A stretch of 64,000 nucleotides of DNA from Allochromatium palmeri (GTDB taxonomy: Bacteria > Pseudomonadota > Gammaproteobacteria > Chromatiales > Chromatiaceae). The notes below the pieces were generated by a model. That model was not told the origin of the DNA, made no database searches, and worked only from the letters and a program-made list of their open reading frames with translations. The stretch is from assembly GCF_009720725.1 (NCBI RefSeq), contig NZ_WNKT01000003.1:1-64000 (forward strand). The letters are read 5' to 3'. Positions within the stretch are counted from its first letter, which is position 1; each line of letters begins with the position of its first letter. The position numbers and the translations under genes are program-made. Positions 26,101 to 34,400 of the stretch are shown here, one piece after another.

Positions 26101-28412
26101 TGGCCCTGACTGTAGAGCACCTGATGGAGTTCGGCGTTCAGGACGAAGGCCAACTCGGGATCATGCTGGTGGTCATCGGCGTCCAGCAGATCGAGCGCCA
26201 GGCGCAGGAAGCGCTCGCCCGTTGCCAGCGCGCCGGCATCGATCGCCTGATAGGCCGCCTGGAGGAACAGTCGACGCGCTTGGTCCCGCTCGGCAGGGTC
26301 TCGGATCAGCGCCACGGCCACCGCATAATGCTCGGCGGCGCTCAAGCGATGCGCCCGGACCGTCCCGCTGTGGATGAAACGTCGCGCCATGTTCAGGTGC
26401 AACGCGGCCCGCGCCTCCGGGTCGCGGAACTGATAGGCCGCCTGCTGCATGCGGTCATGGCAGAAGCGCAGCACAACGTTCGGTCGACCGGCTTGCAAGG
26501 CGCGGGCGTCGGCCGTGACCAGAATACCGCGCTCGATGGCCGGCATCAGGGCGCGGGCGAGCGTCTCGGCCGACTGGCCGGTGGCGAGCGCCAGACGTCC
26601 CAAACCGAAGTCGTTGCCCAAGGCGGCGGCCGCGACCAGGGTCTCGATCGTCCAGGATTCCAGCGCGCGGAGTTCGGCACTGAGCAGTTCGAGCAGATTG
26701 GCGCTGACCGGATGGGTCAGCAGCTCGGCCTCGTTCCAGTGCCAGCGCCCATCCTCGGGGTCGAGCCACAAGAGGCCGCGCCGATAGAGTCCGTTAATCA
26801 GCTCAACCAGGAAGAATGGATTGCCCCCGGTCTTGCCCTGAAGCTGAACAGCCAGCGGATGCACCGCCTGGACCGGCTGGCGCAATATCTCGGCGATCAC
26901 CGCCGCCAGATCCTCCAGCGTCAGGCTCTCCAAGGTCAGCACAGACGGTGGTGTCGCCAGGCGGCTCGCACGGTGCAGCAGGGCGCTGAGCGGATGGATC
27001 GCCTCGACCTCGTTGTCGCGGTAGGCGCCGATCAACAGCAGCCCGCCAATCGCCTCGGCGTCCAGGAGTGCGCCAATGAACTCCAGCGAGGGCGGGTCGG
27101 CCCATTGCAGGTCGTCGAGAAAGAGCACCAGCGGCTGTTCAGCCGAGGCGATCTGGCGCACCAGCGCCACCAGCAGGGCACGACGCCGCCGCTGGGTTTC
27201 GATGGGATCGAGTGGCGGCGCGGGCGCTTGCTCGCCCAGCAGGGTCGCCAGCTCGGGGATGACATCGAACAGGGCGGCCACGTCCGGCCCAACGCCCGTG
27301 AGGATACGCCGGCGCCAGGCGTCGCGCCGGGTGTCCGGTTCAGCCAGTAGCTGCTCGCAGAGACGGCCCAGGGCGCGCGCGGGGGCCAGGAAAGGCCGAC
27401 CGCTCTGGAATTGCTCGCTCTTGCCATGGACGAACAGCCCTCGGCTCAGGGTGACGGGCCGAATGATCTCCTGGATGAGCGCGGTTTTGCCGACACCCGA
27501 ATAGCCGGCCACGAAGAGCGCGCGCGTCTGCCCCTCGGTGACGGCGCGAACCTGCTCCATCAGGGTGGTCAATTCCTGGTCGCGCCCGTGGAGACGACGC
27601 GGCGGACGCGGCGACAGGCGCGGATCGCGGGTGCGCAGCCGGATAGCCGCCAGTGGTTCCTGCCGGGCAACGGCTTGGCGTAGTCGCTGTAGGTCATGGG
27701 CCAACCCCATCGCGCTCTGATAGCGATCGTCGGGTTCCTTGGCCAGCAGGATCAGGATAAGGCGTGAGAGTAGGTGAGGCAGCCAGGGGGCGCGCTCGTG
27801 GGGTGGCTGTGGATCGCGCGCGAGATGGGCGTGCATGAGTGCGAGCGGATCCGCTTCCTCGAAGGGCGGTGTACCCGTGGCCAGGGCATAGAGCACCAGG
27901 CCCAGCGAATAGAGATCAGTTCGATAGTCGACCGGCCGGTTCATGCGCCCGCTCTGCTCGGGTGAGCGATAGGCGGGATGGCCCGCCAGTCGGCTCGGGC
28001 TGGTGAACTCCAGCGGCCTTTCGACGAAGGTGGTGGCGTGTGAGAAATCCAGGATCCAGACGCGCCCGTCTTCAGGATGAACGCGGATGCAGGCGGGTTC
28101 GAGTGCCTGATGGATGACCCCGCGCTCGTGGATGGCGCCCACAAGACGCGCCAGCGATTCGGCGATGGCCAGAAAGCGACCGAGATCGACCTGCCCCAAC
28201 AGATCGGAGCCATCCAGAGCCGATGCGTCAGGATCATCCACCCGCCAGCCGCCCGTGGCTCCCTCCTGGAACCACAGACGTGGACAGCCGCTGAGGCCCT
28301 GCACGCGCTCCAGCACCCACCGCTCCGTGTCTGAGGGCACACGGTTGCGGGGCATCGGACCTGAAAAATCCGTCGTTGGGGGTGTGGCGCTCTGTTCAGA
28401 CATGGGCGTCAT
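23175..28412 (-). CDS. Giant sensor: pseudokinase-AAA/STAND ATPase-GAF-histidine kinase
   Basis: The 1745-residue protein opens with a Ser/Thr-kinase-like domain (about 30-275). In it the HRD-type loop reads VIHQALEPACI and the DFG motif reads DFS, so catalytic Asp and Asn are lost. The signature YRSPEQSGRMNRPVDYRTDLYSLG region is kept in pieces. A STAND-type ATPase follows (Walker A GYSGVGKT near 304, LFLDDLQWAD), with a long helical tetratricopeptide-like region (about 680-1280). A GAF domain (about 1320-1470) and a histidine kinase complete the protein: H-box VTHEYRTPLAIL near 1527, N-box NLLDNARKYG near 1640, G-box GLGMGLYLV. There is no membrane segment, so it senses internally. It is translationally coupled to the OmpR-type regulator. 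Confidence 0.9.
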   Translation of the reverse strand: MTPMSEQSATPPTTDFSGPMPRNRVPSDTERWVLERVQGLSGCPRLWFQEGATGGWRVDDPDASALDGSDLLGQVDLGRFLAIAESLARLVGAIHERGVIHQALEPACIRVHPEDGRVWILDFSHATTFVERPLEFTSPSRLAGHPAYRSPEQSGRMNRPVDYRTDLYSLGLVLYALATGTPPFEEADPLALMHAHLARDPQPPHERAPWLPHLLSRLILILLAKEPDDRYQSAMGLAHDLQRLRQAVARQEPLAAIRLRTRDPRLSPRPPRRLHGRDQELTTLMEQVRAVTEGQTRALFVAGYSGVGKTALIQEIIRPVTLSRGLFVHGKSEQFQSGRPFLAPARALGRLCEQLLAEPDTRRDAWRRRILTGVGPDVAALFDVIPELATLLGEQAPAPPLDPIETQRRRRALLVALVRQIASAEQPLVLFLDDLQWADPPSLEFIGALLDAEAIGGLLLIGAYRDNEVEAIHPLSALLHRASRLATPPSVLTLESLTLEDLAAVIAEILRQPVQAVHPLAVQLQGKTGGNPFFLVELINGLYRRGLLWLDPEDGRWHWNEAELLTHPVSANLLELLSAELRALESWTIETLVAAAALGNDFGLGRLALATGQSAETLARALMPAIERGILVTADARALQAGRPNVVLRFCHDRMQQAAYQFRDPEARAALHLNMARRFIHSGTVRAHRLSAAEHYAVAVALIRDPAERDQARRLFLQAAYQAIDAGALATGERFLRLALDLLDADDHQHDPELAFVLNAELHQVLYSQGHSDAADAVYQRLSEQADAPLQLVDPTCIQIASLSQRVRHEEAVMLGCSLLERLGVQVPLADLDQSFQKFLATLSKVCQLQALYYGVNCYVPKHLEIRSESIIEHDLSLFCGHLAAGALERLPKCQKQVDPARASIAKLMNRMVYAVNSTGHFLLSPWLLLRLGRLWIEDGYCEASLFPLVALGITIISFRGDYTQAEQLSRTALMVGASREDSRETARSRFVYANCIAHWHHPLEQTLPETRAAFEALMRAADLEFAALTFYATQSAILDSGTQLDDLDAENTMALDFARRIGGRHVEQTYLPVRQLVRALKGQTRSPGEFGDAEFDETTYQAAAAGDPMALAYFHLYRALTACLFQDEATLARHAEIAGTLYIPIACHYATALLNLLLSLTLIQGLANASESERAERLELLSISQGWLAARAKEAPVNFGHLHDLIEAERLAALGDPWSALQVFERAMRNAQAHQRLWHQAFITERAGLCHMRYGLEHTGRALLIRAHQLYFQWGATGKAQAMRRLWPFINASQAITPSWLEPGNLDQTALLRTTELLSTETSGVGLVTRVMELVAQLTGATDVRFLALDEEGHWFLEGGLSNGEPIGRWPLAAAVDQRLVSSSVLRLGSQTQKPVVSDDAVLDSRFAADPYFTDLPLCALLGLPVMVQGRVSAFLMLENRRLRAVFAAERVVELLGGVGDDVPLLQSLRLAAFGGLIALHSVVDARNQALHDAHRTALDQVQQALEMAACEREIRDQQSRFIDLVTHEYRTPLAILKTNLDILTLTQDPNHWRHSLRNMDLAIQRLAEVFDGSLRRDNWGEHRRLHLEPLELVAWLDSCLDAIRASWPDPAPRIDWGAEGTATILADPALLKTVVINLLDNARKYGQPEQPIQVTLTRGEQHARLVVGNHCTASPQLEGAALLKKSVRGANSQGRSGLGMGLYLVNKLVENQEGQVEVRLDQPDYFEIRLSFAIAESEAEVVS

Positions 28413-28616
28413 CTCTGTGGAAGTGACTGATTTTTATGCGCCGTCAGCGCCTATCTCTGAGAATATGCGCTGATTGGCTAAAAACATACGCTGACAACTA
28501 TCGCATCCGCTGAGTTTATAGATTTTCTCGATACGCGGATATTGTTCGTCGAATCCCTCTGAGCCTCGTTCGTGCCGCAACGTTCAGTGTTCGATACGCG
28601 CCTCGCTGTCAGCCGA

Positions 28617-30722
28617 TCAATCGAGCCGAACACGCGTGCGCGCCGACGCGCCCTGCCCGTCCACAACGACCAGAGTCACATAACCCGGCCCACTTGGCGT
28701 CCAGCGTGAAGTCCGCGAAAAGGGTTCCTGTCCGATCGGAGCACCATCGGCAAACCAGGTAAAGGGCGGCGTGCCGCCACGGACCTTGAGGACCAGCGGG
28801 GCGGCCTTGGCGGAACCAAGTCCCAGCTCGATGCGCGCCGCTGGTGGCGGGTAGGCGATCTCCAATCCCGAGCCGCTTGCCGTTGATCGACCACTGTTTG
28901 GTACTCGGCGCAGCGATGCCGGTAGATTGGCGTTGCTGGTCATGTGGAGGCCGGGCGGAGGCGCATGCAAGGGGACGCGCGGACCGAGTTGGGCGAAGAC
29001 GTCGATCAAGACCGGCGCGGCCGCATCGATCCCGGCCAGACCGGGTACAGGTGCCCCGTCCGCCCGACCGGTCCAGACGCCCACCACCCAGCGTCCATCG
29101 AAACCGATGGCCCAGGCATCGCGATAGCCGTAGGAGGTGCCGGTCTTGAAGGCGATCCGCTCGGCCGTGGCACGATCCGGGGCCGGCACCCCGGCGAGTA
29201 TTGAACCGACCAGCCAGGCCGCGCGTGCGTCCAGCACCGGGCGTGCCGTCTGGGTGCGCGGTGTGTGAGCGGGATCAAGGCCCGTTGCGTCGCGTTCGAG
29301 CGATTCGCGCAGCACGACCCGCGAACCACCGCGCGCGATGGCGGCATAGAGCCGGACCAGATCGGTGAGCGTCACGCCCACACCGCCCAGACCGATGGCC
29401 AGACCGGGCGCGGAGAGTTCCGGCAGCGCCGGCTCGACCCCGGCGCGACGCAGACGGGCCACCAGACGCGCCGGTCCCACGGCGTCCAGCAGCTTGACCG
29501 CTGGAATATTGAGTGAGGCTTGCAGGGCGCGGCGCACCGAGACCGTGCCCTGGAATTCGCGGTCGAAGTTGGTCGGGGCATAGCCGGCGAATCCGGTTGG
29601 GCGATCCTCGATCAGACTCTCGGGATGGGCGATACCGTCCTCGAAGGCCAGACCATAGATCAGCGGTTTGAGCGTCGAGCCGGGCGAGCGGATGGCGCGG
29701 GTCATGTCGACATGGCCCCGGCGCGCTTCGTCGAGCGGATCGGGTGAGCCGACCGACGCCCAGACCTCGCCGGTGGTGTGATCGGCGACCAGGATGGCGA
29801 GCGAGACCCGTTCGCCCAAGGCGCGGGCGCGCTCAGCGGCCAGTGTCTCCAGGCGCTCCTGGAGTCGCGCATCGAGGGTCAGGCGCTGGACGGGGCGTTC
29901 GGGGTGGGCGCGATGCTGGCGCCAGGCCAGATGGGCGGCGAGCATGGGAAAGGGACGGCGCGCGCTCGGTACCGGCTCGCGCAGGGCGCCGGCCAGCTCG
30001 ATGGCGTCGATCAGACCGGCGGCGTGGAGACGCTGAAGGATGGCCTCGCGCGCGCGGCGCAGGGTCTCGGGGTCGCGGTCGGGGCGGCGCGCTTCGGGAG
30101 CCTGGGGAAGCGCGATCAGCAGTGCCGATTCCGCCGCGGTCAGCCGGTGCGGTTCATGGCCGAACCAGGCGAGCGCCCCGGCGCGCACGCCTTCGAGGTT
30201 GCCGCCCTGGGGCGTCAGATTGAGATAGGCGCTGAGGATGCTGTCCTTGTCGAGCCGTCGCTCCAGTGCTAACGCCAGACGCATCTGATGCAGTTTGCCC
30301 GCCAGATCACGGGTCGAGCGCCCGTCGAGCAGTCGCGCCAGTTGCATGGTGATCGTCGAGCCGCCGGAGACGATGCGCCCGTGTCTGAGCCATTGCCAGG
30401 CCGCGCGCACGAGCGCCAGCGGATCGACCCCGGCGTGGTCGCGAAAGCGCCGGTCCTCGATGGCCTGGAGCCGGGCGAGATAGCGCGGATCGACTGCATC
30501 GAGCGTGACCGGCAGCCGCCAGCGCCCGTCGGCCACGGCAAAGGCACGCAGCAGCCGCCCCTCGCGATCGAGGATCTCGGGCGAGGTGGCGAGTTCGATC
30601 TCAGGCAGCGGGGCGGTGTCGATCCAGTCGTCGAACCACAGCCAGGCGCCGACCCCGGCACCGATGGCCAGGGCGATGAGCAGGATCGAAACTGGAAAGA
30701 TCTTCAGGAACTGAAGCCGCAA
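28617..30722 (-). CDS. pbpC: Penicillin-binding protein 1C
   Basis: This bifunctional peptidoglycan synthase has 701 residues. An N-terminal anchor (about 8-30) precedes the glycosyltransferase domain (about 55-220), with EDRRFRDHAGVDPLAL and GGSTITMQLARLL. The transpeptidase domain has the serine motif SPGSTLKPLIYG, a second motif around SLN, and KTGTSYG. The C-terminal BiPBP_C domain (about 620-700) is typical of PBP1C. The only start is TTG at 30722, directly adjoining the VapC stop, with no clear ribosome site. It probably relies on translational coupling to the toxin gene. In many bacteria pbpC follows yfhM directly; here a toxin-antitoxin pair separates them. Confidence 0.93.
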   Translation of the reverse strand: MRLQFLKIFPVSILLIALAIGAGVGAWLWFDDWIDTAPLPEIELATSPEILDREGRLLRAFAVADGRWRLPVTLDAVDPRYLARLQAIEDRRFRDHAGVDPLALVRAAWQWLRHGRIVSGGSTITMQLARLLDGRSTRDLAGKLHQMRLALALERRLDKDSILSAYLNLTPQGGNLEGVRAGALAWFGHEPHRLTAAESALLIALPQAPEARRPDRDPETLRRAREAILQRLHAAGLIDAIELAGALREPVPSARRPFPMLAAHLAWRQHRAHPERPVQRLTLDARLQERLETLAAERARALGERVSLAILVADHTTGEVWASVGSPDPLDEARRGHVDMTRAIRSPGSTLKPLIYGLAFEDGIAHPESLIEDRPTGFAGYAPTNFDREFQGTVSVRRALQASLNIPAVKLLDAVGPARLVARLRRAGVEPALPELSAPGLAIGLGGVGVTLTDLVRLYAAIARGGSRVVLRESLERDATGLDPAHTPRTQTARPVLDARAAWLVGSILAGVPAPDRATAERIAFKTGTSYGYRDAWAIGFDGRWVVGVWTGRADGAPVPGLAGIDAAAPVLIDVFAQLGPRVPLHAPPPGLHMTSNANLPASLRRVPNSGRSTASGSGLEIAYPPPAARIELGLGSAKAAPLVLKVRGGTPPFTWFADGAPIGQEPFSRTSRWTPSGPGYVTLVVVDGQGASARTRVRLD

Positions 30723-31142
30723 TTATGACAATGGCAACAAATTGATGAACGGATGATGATTCTTCCAGCGATAGGCGTGAAAATCACGCTGATCGGTGGA
30801 AACAATGCGTCCATGTCCCAGGTGTTCGGCCAGGATCAGAAGCGAAGCATCGGCTAAATCCATCGGTAGATCGGCATATTGACGCATCCGCCGTAGCATA
30901 TCCGGGTAAGCTGTTGGTTCCGGATCAAAAATCGTGACGCCTTGAGCCGTGATCGTTTCCAGCCACGCGAGTGTCATCGGGACGCCAATTCGATTGAACA
31001 GCAGATGCGTGGTCTCGACCAGAACCTGGCAAGTGGTGATCAGGGACTCGCGATTGCGCTTGAAGAAGGTCCGGCATGCTGGATGGTATTGGTCACGCCG
31101 ATTTGCCAAGCCGACCCAGGCACCGGTATCGACGATGATCAA
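30723..31142 (-). CDS. vapC: PIN-domain ribonuclease toxin, VapC type
   Basis: This 139-residue PIN-domain protein is presumably a toxic endoribonuclease of a type II system. The acidic metal-binding residues are visible: Asp in MIIVDTGAWVGL, Glu in VLVETTHLLF, Asp in PMDLADASLL and Asp in VSTDQRDF. The start is TTG at 31142, overlapping the stop of the upstream antitoxin gene (TTGA), with GGAG upstream. Its stop codon abuts the pbpC start with no spacer. The pair appears to have inserted into the yfhM-pbpC operon. Confidence 0.88.
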   Translation of the reverse strand: MIIVDTGAWVGLANRRDQYHPACRTFFKRNRESLITTCQVLVETTHLLFNRIGVPMTLAWLETITAQGVTIFDPEPTAYPDMLRRMRQYADLPMDLADASLLILAEHLGHGRIVSTDQRDFHAYRWKNHHPFINLLPLS

Positions 31143-31414
31143 GGCTGTTCTCCATGCTTGCCCGAAAAATCAAGCTGCGTTTTATAGTTTTTCGCAAGCG
31201 AGACCTCCGCCTCGATACAGCCGACAAAGCCAATGTCTTCCAATGCCGCATACAGCGGAGAGGGTTCTTCCGCGTCCTCGTCCGGCTCCGGAAATAGCTC
31301 CTGTCCCAGATCAATGAGTGCCGCCAGCACTTCCGGTAACGGCTTTTGCAAACGTCGCTGAATGTCCATGAGACGTTGCCCGTGAATCTCGTCCAGTTTG
31401 GCCTCGATATACAT
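31139..31414 (-). CDS. Probable antitoxin of the PIN-domain toxin
   Basis: This 91-residue acidic protein begins MYIEAKLDEIHGQRL. It has an N-terminal amphipathic helical part (LMDIQRRLQKPLPEVLAALI) that could dimerise or bind DNA, and an extended acidic C-terminus of the kind that wraps a PIN toxin. It overlaps the toxin gene by four bases and starts five bases after the yfhM stop, with AAGG as ribosome site. Its fold is not one of the classical AbrB or Phd types I can name from sequence, so the antitoxin call rests on size, charge and context. Confidence 0.7.
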   Translation of the reverse strand: MYIEAKLDEIHGQRLMDIQRRLQKPLPEVLAALIDLGQELFPEPDEDAEEPSPLYAALEDIGFVGCIEAEVSLAKNYKTQLDFSGKHGEQP

Positions 31415-31419
31415 TTTGC

Positions 31420-34400
31420 TTACCTTTGCTCACTGACTGCGACCATACCAGTCTCGGTCCAGGCGCGCAGACTGGGCCGGTACATGTCCTCCACCGTCGC
31501 GGCCGGATGCGCGAAGACGCCCGGAGAGACGGCGCGCAACCGATAGGCGAGCTGGAACTGGGCCGAGTCGTCGGCATCGCGGTCGATGGCGGCGATGAAA
31601 CGATCGGCGCGGAACTCGGTATGCTTGGCTTCGTTCTCCAGACCCAGCCAGGGGATACCTGAGATGTCGCCGGCGCGGATCAGGTTGGGGTTGTCGATCT
31701 CCAGCCCCGCCGGCAGCGGATCATTAAGGATCAGCCGCGCCTGACGCGGCTCGCTCGCGTTGACTGTGAGCACGGCGATCAGACGCTCACCCTGCTCGAC
31801 CTCCGCCAACTGAACCCGCCGTCCCTCCAGATCGTAATAAGCGCGCTCGATGCGATAGCCCTGACCGCCAGCCGGTTCAGGCACGCGCGGTACACCGCTC
31901 ACTGTCACCAGCGCCTCGACCGGAGTCGCGCCGCGATTGATGATCGACAGCGGGCGTGCCGCCAGTTGCGTGTCATCGACGCGACGATGGAAAACACCCG
32001 CCTGCGCTGCACCATCGATACTCAAGCTCGGCTGTTCGCTCGACTGCATCAGGGCGTTGGCCGCGAGCAATAGCCACGCCTGTTCCTGGGTGCTGGTGTA
32101 GGACTCGCCCACCCACAGCGCCTGGAGCCGCTGCGCGAGCGACTGGAGATTCACCGCCGACGACTCGCTCTCGGCAGCCAGCGTCAGCAGTCCCGCGCCA
32201 TCACGCAACACTGAGCCGTAGTCCGAGCGCCAGCGTTGATTGTCGTGGCTCCGAGCCAGCATGCCGAGCGCGTTCCTGAACAATCCATCGGCGCGCGGGC
32301 GGTCGCCCTGGATGGCGAGCGCGGCGGCGAGCTGGGACACGGCCAGCGGGGTGGCGAAGGCGTCGAGCTTGGTGTCGGCGTAATAGCGCAGATCGCCGAT
32401 CGCGGCGCGGCCGTTGCGGGCCAGCACATAGAGCGCATAGGCGATGTCCTCGCCGCCCGAGCTGAAGTCCGGGGCGTAGCTAAGCGTATTGCGCAGATTG
32501 TCGAGCGCCATCTGGAAGGGCGCGTCCGGCACCGCGTAGCCCTTCTCGCGCGCACGGGTTAGGAAGTCGGTGACATAGGCATCGAGCCAGGTATCGCCGC
32601 CGCCGTCGTTGCCCCAGAGACCGAAGCTGCCGCTGCTGTCCTGCTTGGCCAGGATCTCGACGATGGCCGTGCGCACCCGCTCGCTCGCCCCGCCTTCACC
32701 CGCGAGTCCGGCGCGCTCGGCGACGGCGTTGAGATAGAGCAGCGGCAGGGCGCGGCTGGTGAGCTGCTCGGCACAACCATAGGGATAGCGGTCGAGCGCC
32801 ATCAGCAGTCCGGCGACATCCAGCCGCCCGGCGCCGCCGATCGAGACCAGCAGCGAGCCGGTTCCAGGCACACGGTCGGCCAGCCGTCCAGCGTCCAGAC
32901 TCAGTTCAGCGCCCGGCTGGAGCGTCACCACCTCGGTGCGACTGGTGCGCGGCGCGTTGGAGCGCACGGGTACGCGCAGCGTCTTGCGCAGGGTCTGCCC
33001 ATCCGGGGTCAGCAGATCGATGTTCAACCGCGCATCGCCGACCGACTCGGCCTGAAGCGCGACGCTGGTCCGTGCCCGCTCGCCCTCGGCCAGGGTCAAG
33101 CTGGAGCGGGCCGACTCGGGCGCGACCTGTATCTGATCGCCTTCAGCGACCACCGAGAGTCCGATCTCACCGCCCGGCCCCTCGACCGCGTCCAGACCCA
33201 GCAACAGCCGCGAGCGGTCGCCCGGCGCCAGGAAACGCGGCAGCGTCGGCGTGACCACGATGGGATCGCGCACCACCAGATCGCGCACCGCATGGCCCAC
33301 GCCCTCGGCGCTCCAGGCCATGGCCATGACCCGTACCGTGCCGTTGAAGTCGGGAAGCTCCACCGAAACACTGGCGCGACCGCGCGCGTCGAGTTTGATG
33401 ATGCCCGAGTAATAGGCGAGCAGTTCCTCGGTCGGCGGCGGACCTTCGATATTCAGGCTCAGTCCGTCGCCGCCGGTGCGCACCACACCCGGCACGCCCT
33501 GCATCCGGTCGATGAGCCGGCCATAGAGATCGCGGATCTCCATCCCTAACCGACGTTGGGCGAAATACCAGTCATCCGGCGCCGGCGGCTGATAGCGTGT
33601 GAGGTTCAGAATCCCGAGATCGACCGCCGAGACCGTGACATAGACCGCCTGTCCGGCCTTGGCGCCCTCGACCTGGACCGGAATCTCAATCGTCTGGCGC
33701 GGACGTACCGTGCCGCTGAGCTGGGGCGTCTCGGGCAGCGCCAGCGCCAGCTTGCGCGCACCCGGATCGACGCCCGCCCAGGTCAGACCGAGCGCGCGGC
33801 CCGGCATCCGGCGTGCCTCCAGATCCATCGGGCGATAGAGCGCGGCCGTGACATAGGCGCCCGGCCCCCAGTCGGCGGTCACCGGCAGTTCGACGGTCGC
33901 GCCGTTTTCGGGCACCTTGATCGCTTTCATTGTGATCAGCCGGTCATCGATCACCATCAGCAGCGCCAGACCGGCGAAACGCGGTTCGAGCCGCACCCGC
34001 GCCGTCTCACCGACCCGATAGCTGGGCTTGTCGAGCGAGACCTTGAGCAAATCGGGCGTGTCCTGTGTCTTGGGATGAACGTACCAGCCGGCCTCGAATT
34101 CCAGGTCTACCGGCAGCACCGCACCATCCGGGGTCGAGAGCGTCAGCCGATAGCGGCCCCAGTCGACGGCGGCTTCGATCCGGCCGGCATCGAGCGCGTC
34201 CAGATCCAGGCTGCCGTCGGCCACGCGCTCGGTGGTGGTGATGGGCTCATAGTTCCAGTGGCCGTCCGAGGCGTACCACTGGAAGCTGGTCTTGAGCCGC
34301 GCCAGGGTCCAGCGCACGCCGGACAGCGACTGGCGCCGACCATCGGGATCGATGGCGATGGCCTCGAACCGGGCATTACCGCCCTCCTCCACCGAACCCT

